This document shows positions 1 to 5,316 of a stretch of DNA of 7,438 nucleotides, piece by piece. Made by a program: the position numbers and the translations under genes. The DNA comes from Gammaproteobacteria bacterium (GTDB taxonomy: Bacteria > Pseudomonadota > Gammaproteobacteria > Steroidobacterales > SZUA-146): positions 1 through 7,438 of the forward strand of contig JABDLQ010000010.1 in the NCBI GenBank assembly GCA_013002925.1, written 5' to 3'. How positions within the stretch are numbered: the stretch's first letter is position 1; every line of letters begins with the position of its first letter. Under the pieces are notes generated by a model that was not told where the DNA came from, made no database searches, and saw only the letters and a program-made list of their open reading frames with translations.

Positions 1-141
1 GGCGCCAATCTGCATTTGACTACAACCGGCAGCGACGCCCACCACCAGGTGGAGAGTGCTTTCAAAGCTACCGGCCGGTGCCTGCGCCAGGCTTTTGTAA
101 AATGCGGCACCTCGCTACCCACCACCAAGGGTCTGTTGTGA
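1..141 (+). CDS. hisB: Imidazoleglycerol-phosphate dehydratase HisB, C-terminal end (partial)
   Basis: The window opens in frame inside this gene; the last 46 codons and a TGA stop at 139-141 are visible. HisB dehydrates imidazole glycerol phosphate to imidazole acetol phosphate in cytoplasmic histidine synthesis. The fragment shows the family's C-terminal signature: a metal-binding DAHHQVE segment at visible residues 12-18, then FKATGR, LRQA and the terminal LPTTKGLL, which matches the usual LPSTKGVL ending. It overlaps the GTG start of hisH by 4 nt. In enteric-type operons HisB is often fused to an N-terminal histidinol-phosphate phosphatase; that half would lie upstream of the window, so the fusion state cannot be judged. 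The family call is firm. Confidence 0.96.
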   Translation, partial: GANLHLTTTGSDAHHQVESAFKATGRCLRQAFVKCGTSLPTTKGLL

Positions 142-731
142 ACGTCGCGATTGTAGATAACGGCGGTGCCAACATGAATTCACTGGTGTTTGCCTTACAG
201 CGGTTGGGAGTCACTCCGTCACTGTGCTCTGATATCGACGCACTCGACGCAGCCAGCCACATTATATTGCCGGGGGTGGGTCATGCACGGGACAGCATGC
301 ACCGCTTACAGAAATACGCTCTGGACGACTATATTCGCGATACAAAAAAGCCGGTGCTCGGCATTTGTCTTGGCATGCAATTGTTCTACCATCACTCTGA
401 AGAAGGAGCCACCCCCTGCCTGGACCTGGTCCCCGGCACGGTGCGTAAACTCGTTGCAACCGAGCGCTCTCCGGTCCCGCATATGGGCTGGAATCAGATC
501 CACTTCCGTCACGTCCATCCGCTGCTGGATAACATCGAAACCAACAGTTACATGTATTTTGTACATAGCTACGCAGCCCCGGTTAATGAGTGGACGACAG
601 GTGCCACACAATACGAGCAGGACCTTTCCGCCATCACCATCAGGGACAATTTTATGGGTGTGCAGTTTCATCCTGAACGCAGCGGCGACAATGGCGCAAT
701 CCTGTTGAGTAATTTTCTGAAGATCTCATGA
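138..731 (+). CDS. hisH: Imidazole glycerol phosphate synthase, glutamine amidotransferase subunit HisH
   Basis: HisH is a class I glutamine amidotransferase that hydrolyses glutamine and passes ammonia to HisF. From the GTG at 138 the protein is 197 aa, the normal family length. It begins (M)NVAIVDNGGANMNS, matching the E. coli-type start. The catalytic triad is visible: Cys77 in GICLGMQ, and His178 and Glu180 in VQFHPERSG. The oxyanion-strand region reads LPGVGHA (about residues 45-51), and PHMGWN and YFVHSYA are also conserved. The GTG overlaps the hisB stop as GTGA, and AAGG at 127-130 is a suitably spaced Shine-Dalgarno sequence. An in-frame ATG at 78 would add 20 non-homologous residues that read through hisB. 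The stop overlaps the hisA ATG by 4 nt. Confidence 0.97.
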   Translation: MNVAIVDNGGANMNSLVFALQRLGVTPSLCSDIDALDAASHIILPGVGHARDSMHRLQKYALDDYIRDTKKPVLGICLGMQLFYHHSEEGATPCLDLVPGTVRKLVATERSPVPHMGWNQIHFRHVHPLLDNIETNSYMYFVHSYAAPVNEWTTGATQYEQDLSAITIRDNFMGVQFHPERSGDNGAILLSNFLKIS

Positions 732-1465
732 AGCTGATTCCCGCGATTGATATATACCAGGGGCAGTGCGTGCGGCTATTGCAGGGTCGCTTCGACCAGG
801 TGACTTTTTTTGATGTTGACCCGGACACCCTGGCAAAACGCTATTCGATCGCCGGCGCCGACTGGATGCATCTTGTCAACCTCGACGGCGCCAAAGACGG
901 CGAATCGCTCGACTTCGATCAACTGCGCACTCTATCCCAGATTAATCGACTCAAAATTCAGTGCGGCGGTGGATTTCGTAATCAGGAAACCGTGCAACGC
1001 GCGTTACAAATTGGCGTTTCCCGTGTGGTGCTTGGCAGCCTCGTGCTCACAGCCCCCGAAACTGTCAAGGACTGTGTGCGGGATTATGGTGCCGAGCACA
1101 TTACATTGGCATTAGATGTGCGCATTGAAAACGAGCTGCCGCTGGTGGCAAGTCATGGCTGGGAACGGCAATCGACGACTTCCCTGTGGCAGGTTCTCGA
1201 TGATTTTTCGCGCATTGGTATTACCGATGTGTTGTGCACCGACATTTCCAGGGATGGTGCCATGGGCGGCCCCAACCTGTCGCTGTACCGGGAGTGTACC
1301 CAACGCTTTCCTGACATCGCGTGGCAGGCGTCGGGCGGAGTTCGCAGTATCGCGGATCTTCACGCACTGTCTGACACCGGTGTCGCCGCCGCAATTGTTG
1401 GCCGGGCACTGTATCAGAATGAAAAATTACTTGAGGAAGCGCGACCATACTTGCAAAACGCATAA
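728..1465 (+). CDS. hisA: ProFAR isomerase HisA
   Basis: HisA is 1-(5-phosphoribosyl)-5-[(5-phosphoribosylamino)methylideneamino]imidazole-4-carboxamide isomerase, a cytoplasmic (beta/alpha)8-barrel that carries out the Amadori rearrangement of ProFAR to PRFAR. The 245-aa product has the expected length. The catalytic acid/base pair is visible as Asp8 in IPAID and Asp130 in LALDVR. Phosphate-binding loops appear as QCGGGFR (about 78-84), ASGGV (201-205) and VGRAL (224-228); TDISRDGAMGGPN (171-183) is the conserved loop after strand 6. The ATG overlaps the hisH stop (ATGA), which suggests translational coupling. The last 19 nt, including the stop, also encode the start of hisF, so the C-terminal residues PYLQNA are written in a dual-coding stretch. 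Confidence 0.97.
   Translation: MKLIPAIDIYQGQCVRLLQGRFDQVTFFDVDPDTLAKRYSIAGADWMHLVNLDGAKDGESLDFDQLRTLSQINRLKIQCGGGFRNQETVQRALQIGVSRVVLGSLVLTAPETVKDCVRDYGAEHITLALDVRIENELPLVASHGWERQSTTSLWQVLDDFSRIGITDVLCTDISRDGAMGGPNLSLYRECTQRFPDIAWQASGGVRSIADLHALSDTGVAAAIVGRALYQNEKLLEEARPYLQNA
1433..1449 (+). promoter_or_regulatory. Ribosome binding site and apparent ATA start codon of hisF
   Basis: The sequence GAGGA at 1433-1437 lies 9 nt before an ATA codon at 1447-1449. It contains AGGA and GAGG, 4-nt matches to the Shine-Dalgarno consensus. The hisF reading frame has a TGA stop at 1432-1434. Between that stop and the conserved coding sequence the only codons are GGA, AGC, GCG, ACC and ATA, so no ATG, GTG, TTG or CTG is available. 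ATA sits exactly where family members have their initiator Met before LAKRIIPCLDV. The site therefore decides the gene start, unless base 1449 is a sequencing error for G. Confidence 0.75.
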
Positions 1466-2214
1466 TCCCGTGCCTTGATGTCAGAGATGGGCAAGTTGTC
1501 AAGGGCGTCGGCTTTTTGAATCATGAGGTCGTTGGCGACATCGTGGAACTCGCAGCATTTTACAGTGCTGAGGGAGCCGATGAACTGGTGTTCTATGACA
1601 TTACGGCCAGCCCCGACGGACGATCGGTAGATACACGATGGGTCGCCCAGGTGGCCGAAGTTATCAATATTCCTTTTTGCGTCGCCGGCGGTATCCGCAC
1701 ATTGGCTGCCGCGGAGCAGGTGCTTAATCATGGTGCTGACAAAATTTCGATCAATACACCTGCGCTGGAAAACCCGGAATTAATTGGTCAACTCGCTGCG
1801 AGGTTCGGCTCGCAATGTGTTGTGGTGGGCATCGACAGCTTATTCCGCGATGGCCAGTACCTGGTGCATAAAAACACCGGCGACCCCGATAAATCAGCAC
1901 AAAGCCGGTGGTTTACAGAGGACTGGGTCCACGAGGTACAGGAACGTGGCGCCGGTGAAATTGTTTTGAACTGCATGAACCAGGATGGGGTCCGAACGGG
2001 GTATGATGTTGCCCAGCTTGCGATCATGCGCTCACGTTGTTCTGTGCCGTTAATCGCTTCCGGCGGCGCGGGATCCCTGCAGCATTTCGTCGACCTGTTC
2101 AGAGCCAGTGATGTATCCGGAGCGCTGGCGGCCAGTGTTTTTCATCGCCGGGAAATTGCGCTCGGTGATCTCAAGAATTATTTGCAGTCTCATAATATAC
2201 AGGCACGTTTATGA
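1447..2214 (+). CDS. hisF: Imidazole glycerol phosphate synthase, cyclase subunit HisF (apparent ATA start)
   Basis: HisF is the (beta/alpha)8-barrel partner of HisH. It uses HisH-derived ammonia to cleave and cyclise PRFAR into imidazole glycerol phosphate and AICAR. Read from ATA at 1447 the product is 255 aa, the usual family length (about 250-258). Both catalytic aspartates are visible: Asp11 in IPCLDV and Asp130 in VVGID. Other family motifs are ADELVFYDIT (44-53), CVAGGI (78-83), GADKISIN, RGAGEIVLN, NQDGV, SGGAG and GALAASVFH. No standard start codon exists before the first conserved strand; the first one in frame is TTG at 1516 (codon 24), and starting there would remove strand beta-1 with Asp11. 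The gene overlaps hisA by 19 nt and hisIE by 4 nt. The frame is otherwise intact, so I treat it as functional with an unusual start rather than as a pseudogene. Confidence 0.93.
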   Translation: MLAKRIIPCLDVRDGQVVKGVGFLNHEVVGDIVELAAFYSAEGADELVFYDITASPDGRSVDTRWVAQVAEVINIPFCVAGGIRTLAAAEQVLNHGADKISINTPALENPELIGQLAARFGSQCVVVGIDSLFRDGQYLVHKNTGDPDKSAQSRWFTEDWVHEVQERGAGEIVLNCMNQDGVRTGYDVAQLAIMRSRCSVPLIASGGAGSLQHFVDLFRASDVSGALAASVFHRREIALGDLKNYLQSHNIQARL

Positions 2215-2843
2215 AAAATTTTGCAGACCAGGTTGACTGGAAAAAATGTAACGGCATGGTCCCTGCTGTCGTGTGTCACAGTGTCAACGGCAAGGTTCTG
2301 ATGGTCGCCTGGTGTAACCGGCAGGCACTCGATAAAACGCTGGCAACACGCCAGGTCACATTCTTCAGTCGCAGTCGCAATGAGCTGTGGACCAAAGGCG
2401 CCACCTCCGGAAACACATTAAAGCTGACTTCCATTCACAGCGATTGTGATAACGACACCTTACTCATCGAGGCTCTGCCTGCTGGCCCTGTATGTCACAC
2501 GGGCAAAGACAGTTGCTTCGATTCTCTGGTGCCCATGACTGGATTTGGCTTTCTGGGCGAACTGGAAGCTCTGATCGAAAAACGCAAAGCCCGTGCGAAC
2601 GTGACGGAAAGTTATACCGCAAGATTATTTGCCAAAGGGGTTGCGAAAATTGCCCAGAAAGTGGGCGAGGAAGGCGTGGAAGTGGCCATCGCGGGTGTCC
2701 AGGATGATGCCACGGCATTAACCAATGAAAGCGCCGACCTGCTGTATCATTTGCTGGTACTTTTAGCCGAACGCGAGATCCCGCTGGACAAGGTGGTTGC
2801 GGCTTTACGCGAGCGCCACCAGGTGCACAAAGAAACTGGCTGA
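2211..2843 (+). CDS. hisI: Bifunctional phosphoribosyl-AMP cyclohydrolase / phosphoribosyl-ATP pyrophosphohydrolase HisIE
   Basis: This fused cytoplasmic enzyme catalyses the second and third steps of histidine synthesis. The 210-aa length fits a fusion. Residues about 1-110 are the PRA-CH cyclohydrolase domain, with FFSRSRNELWTKG (51-63), the DCDND metal-binding stretch (78-82) and zinc-ligand-type cysteines Cys95 (GPVCHTG) and Cys102 (DSCF). Residues about 115-205 are the PRA-PH MazG-like pyrophosphohydrolase domain, with SYTARLF (134-140), KVGEEGVE (150-157) and NESADLLYH (172-180) supplying the acidic metal ligands. The ATG overlaps the hisF stop as ATGA, and AGG at 2201-2203 is a plausible Shine-Dalgarno sequence. 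One substitution stands out: AWCN at 33-36, where relatives usually have a YMN-type motif. This is the last gene of the operon, as in the E. coli order. Confidence 0.96.
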   Translation: MKNFADQVDWKKCNGMVPAVVCHSVNGKVLMVAWCNRQALDKTLATRQVTFFSRSRNELWTKGATSGNTLKLTSIHSDCDNDTLLIEALPAGPVCHTGKDSCFDSLVPMTGFGFLGELEALIEKRKARANVTESYTARLFAKGVAKIAQKVGEEGVEVAIAGVQDDATALTNESADLLYHLLVLLAEREIPLDKVVAALRERHQVHKETG

Positions 2844-2889
2844 GCACAACAGTCATTACCTCAATAGCGTACAAACCTTTAACCTACCC

Positions 2890-2936
2890 GCTGATCCAGT
2901 CAACCTGGTATTGCAAGCGGATCAGGCTCACCTGGT
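2890..2936. repeat. Repeats in the convergent hisIE/ygiQ intergenic region
   Basis: The roughly 90-nt gap between the two convergent genes contains CTGATCC (2891-2897) and its exact inverse GGATCAG (2919-2925), separated by 21 nt. The same stretch also reads as an imperfect direct repeat: 2890-2909 and 2917-2936 match at 14 of 20 positions and both end in ACCTGGT. A hairpin could form and limit transcription from either side, but no T-run follows on either strand, so I do not call an intrinsic terminator. No other candidate is apparent in the gap. Confidence 0.4.
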
Positions 2937-5101
2937 TAAGACCCTGATTTTCGCGGTGGCAGCCCGGTATGCTGAGTCAGTACCCGGCCTTTTGCAGTGC
3001 GTTTTTGGTGGCTCTGCTGCGTGTTTTTTCTACGCGGTGCTTTGTACTCCTGCTCCCTGGGTTGGCTTGCGGGGATCAGGTGACCGGGGCCATCGCCGAT
3101 CAGATCAACACGACCCATGGCGGTCAGTGCATCGTGCAGTAATCGCCAGTTGGCGGGATCGTGATAGCGCAGGAATGCTTTGTGCAATTGACGTTTTTCA
3201 GCTGATTTGATCGATTCGACCTGGTCCGATTTGTAGCCAATCTTGCGTAACGGATTCTTGCCCGAATAATACATGGCGGTGGCCGTGGCCATTGGGGTTG
3301 GGTAGAACGCCTGCACCTGATCGGCTTTGAAGCCATAGCGTTTCAGCCACACAGCCAGATTCACCATGTCTTCATCGGTCGTTCCGGGATGTGCGGCGAT
3401 AAAATAAGGAATCAGATACTGCTCCTTGCCCGCCTCTTTCGAATATTTTTCAAACAATTCCTTGAACCGGTCGTACGAACTAATACCGGGTTTCATCATT
3501 TTTGATAGTGGCGCATCCTCAGTATGCTCCGGCGCAATTTTCAGATAACCACCAACATGATGGGTAACCAATTCCCTCACGTAGTCCGGATCTTCTATCG
3601 CCAGGTCATACCGCAGACCTGAGGCGATCAATACCTTTTTAACCCCGGGTAAACTGCGCGCCTTGCGATATAGCTGAATGAGCGCAGAGTGATCTGTGTT
3701 CAGATTTTTACAAATTCCGGGGTAAACACAACTTGGCAGTCGACAGGCCGCTTCAATCTCGCGACTCTTGCACGCGATTCGGTACATATTTGCAGTGGGT
3801 CCACCCAGATCTGAAATAACGCCGGTAAATCCGGGTACTTTATCCCTGATCTCTTCGATTTCACTCAAGATCGATTCTTCCGAGCGGTTTTGAATAATCC
3901 GTCCTTCGTGCTCGGTAATCGAGCAAAAGGTACAGCCGCCAAAACAGCCACGCATGATATTGACCGAAAACCGAATCATCTCGTACGCTGGTATTTTGTT
4001 GTCTTCATAGCACGGGTGTGGAATACGGGCATACGGCAGGCCAAACACGTAGTCCATCTCTTCTGTACTCAGAGGTTGAGCTGGTGCATTCAACCACAGG
4101 TCCATTTCCCCGTGTTGTTGAACAAGTGCCCGTGCGTTGCCCGGATTGGTTTCCAGGTGCAGTACACGATTGGCATGCGCATACAGCACCGGATCGCGCT
4201 GTACTTTTTGAGCTGATGGCAGGCGGATAACAGTTTTGTCCCGATTCTTGCGGGCATCTGGCACAAAGCGCAATATTTTTTCTTCGCCCTGAACCGGATT
4301 TGCCGTCGCACGACGCTGTTTTTCACAACTGTCCATTTCCTGGGTGTTGATATAAGGATTGATGATGTGGTCGATCTTGCCGGGGCGATCAATGCGGGTA
4401 GAATCTATTTCCCACCAGTCTACTGGCGTGTTTTTGCGCAGAAAGGCCGTGCCGCGCACGTTGTCGATTTTGTCAATTTGTTCACCGCGACCGAGGCGAT
4501 GCGCCACTTCGACAATCGCTCGCTCGGCATTGCCATACACCAGCAGGTCTGCGTGGGCGTCGACCAGGATTGAGTTACGCACGCTGTCCTGCCAGTAATC
4601 ATAGTGTGCCACGCGGCGCAGTGACGCCTCGATGCCACCCAACACGACAGGTACATGAGTGTAAGCTTCCTTACAGCGCTGGCTGTAGACAATCGTGCAG
4701 CGATCCGGTCGGGACCCCCCCATGCCGCCAGCGGTGTAGGCATCATCGGAACGGCGTTTGCGCTCAGCCGTGTACCGATTGATCATTGAATCCATGTTGC
4801 CGGCTGCGACGCCAAAAAACAGGTTAGGTTCGCCCAGGACTTCAAACGCCTCTTTTGACCGCCAGTCGGGCTGTGAAATGATACCGACCCGAAACCCCTG
4901 CGCTTCCAGTAATCGCCCAATGATGGCCATCCCGAACGACGGGTGATCGACATACGCATCACCTGTGACAATAATGATGTCGCAGCTGTCCCAACCCAGC
5001 GTTTCCATTTCTGCTTTGGACATCGGCAGAAATGGGGCAGTGCCATAGCACTCGGCCCAGTACCGGTTGTGGTCAAACAGTTTTGTTGTCGTGGCTAACA
5101 T
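2936..5101 (-). CDS. ygiQ: YgiQ family radical SAM protein (UPF0313)
   Basis: This 721-aa protein belongs to the YgiQ/UPF0313 radical SAM family, whose substrate and reaction are not established as far as I know. The N-terminal third (about residues 35-165) has the fold pattern seen upstream of many radical SAM cores, with IIIVTGDAYVDHPSFG and VVLGGIEAS. The radical SAM signature CX3CX2C is Cys386, Cys390 and Cys393 in MRGCFGGCTFCSITEHEGR and should bind the 4Fe-4S cluster that cleaves S-adenosylmethionine. A second cysteine group (Cys444, 453, 458, 464) follows in a family-conserved SCVYPGIC context. KIAPEHTED (521-529) and AFYPTPMATATAMYY (598-612) are also typical. The last 35 residues are basic and look disordered. 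The ATG at 5101 has AGGTG 7 nt upstream. The gene runs convergent to the his operon and in the same direction as the kinase gene, with no functional link evident. Confidence 0.95.
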   Translation of the reverse strand: MLATTTKLFDHNRYWAECYGTAPFLPMSKAEMETLGWDSCDIIIVTGDAYVDHPSFGMAIIGRLLEAQGFRVGIISQPDWRSKEAFEVLGEPNLFFGVAAGNMDSMINRYTAERKRRSDDAYTAGGMGGSRPDRCTIVYSQRCKEAYTHVPVVLGGIEASLRRVAHYDYWQDSVRNSILVDAHADLLVYGNAERAIVEVAHRLGRGEQIDKIDNVRGTAFLRKNTPVDWWEIDSTRIDRPGKIDHIINPYINTQEMDSCEKQRRATANPVQGEEKILRFVPDARKNRDKTVIRLPSAQKVQRDPVLYAHANRVLHLETNPGNARALVQQHGEMDLWLNAPAQPLSTEEMDYVFGLPYARIPHPCYEDNKIPAYEMIRFSVNIMRGCFGGCTFCSITEHEGRIIQNRSEESILSEIEEIRDKVPGFTGVISDLGGPTANMYRIACKSREIEAACRLPSCVYPGICKNLNTDHSALIQLYRKARSLPGVKKVLIASGLRYDLAIEDPDYVRELVTHHVGGYLKIAPEHTEDAPLSKMMKPGISSYDRFKELFEKYSKEAGKEQYLIPYFIAAHPGTTDEDMVNLAVWLKRYGFKADQVQAFYPTPMATATAMYYSGKNPLRKIGYKSDQVESIKSAEKRQLHKAFLRYHDPANWRLLHDALTAMGRVDLIGDGPGHLIPASQPREQEYKAPRRKNTQQSHQKRTAKGRVLTQHTGLPPRKSGS

Positions 5102-5108
5102 GAGAAAA

Positions 5109-5120
5109 CACCTGATCAGG
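5109..5120 (-). promoter_or_regulatory. ygiQ ribosome binding site within a perfect palindrome
   Basis: On the minus strand AGGTG (5109-5113) lies 7 nt before the ygiQ ATG and is a good Shine-Dalgarno sequence, fixing the start. Its AGG is the right end of a perfect 10-bp palindrome, CCTGATCAGG, at 5111-5120. The ribosome-binding use is well supported. A regulatory role for the palindrome is only a possibility. Confidence 0.7.
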
Positions 5121-5134
5121 CCAGACAGTTTAGC

Positions 5135-5140
5135 ATTATA
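5135..5140 (-). promoter_or_regulatory. Candidate sigma-70 -10 box for ygiQ
   Basis: The minus strand carries a consensus TATAAT hexamer here, 33 nt upstream of the ygiQ ATG. Transcription would start near 5128, giving a short leader that contains the Shine-Dalgarno sequence. No good -35 hexamer is seen at 16-18 nt spacing (the candidates read TCATCC, ATCATC and AATCAT), so the promoter may be weak, activator-dependent or a chance match. ygiQ could also be reached by read-through from the upstream kinase gene. Confidence 0.45.
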
Positions 5141-5213
5141 AGCTGTTGTATCGTCAGGATGATTTGCGCATCACGGCCAGCAGAGCGATGTGCCGGGTTG
5201 ACGTGCCGGTCTC

Positions 5214-5244
5214 TTTTGCAAACTACCCGCCATCGCGTGCAAAA
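5214..5244. repeat. Inverted repeat TTTTGCA-N17-TGCAAAA
   Basis: Exact 7-bp inverted arms at 5214-5220 and 5238-5244 flank 17 nt in the intergenic region between the kinase and ygiQ. The spacing could suit a dimeric regulator or a loose hairpin. The right arm shares its A-run with the terminator candidate. There is no independent support for a function. Confidence 0.25.
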
Positions 5245-5266
5245 AATTGAGGCGTTGCTGTGCCCC
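5241..5266 (-). terminator. Weak intrinsic terminator candidate for the sensor kinase gene
   Basis: Read on the minus strand, GGGGC (5266-5262) can pair with GCCTC (5253-5249), including one G-U pair, around an 8-nt loop. After two A residues comes a run of six T (5246-5241). It lies about 50 nt past the kinase stop codon. The stem is only five pairs, so termination would be weak and some read-through into ygiQ is likely. Confidence 0.35.
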
Positions 5267-5316
5267 TGTTGTTAAATTATTGCGAAAATAACAGCGGTTT
5301 GACCGGGCCGTGCCGA

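Noticed and set aside
78..137. ATG at 78 as the start of hisH
   Set aside because: It would add 20 residues that overlap hisB and match nothing in HisH. The GTG at 138 matches the family start and has a Shine-Dalgarno sequence.
1516..1518. TTG at 1516 as the start of hisF
   Set aside because: It lies at codon 24 and would remove the conserved first beta-strand and catalytic Asp11.
2797..3210. Plus-strand open frame of 137 codons across the hisIE end and the ygiQ 3' end
   Set aside because: It overlaps two well-supported genes in other frames, resembles no known protein and has no convincing ribosome binding site.
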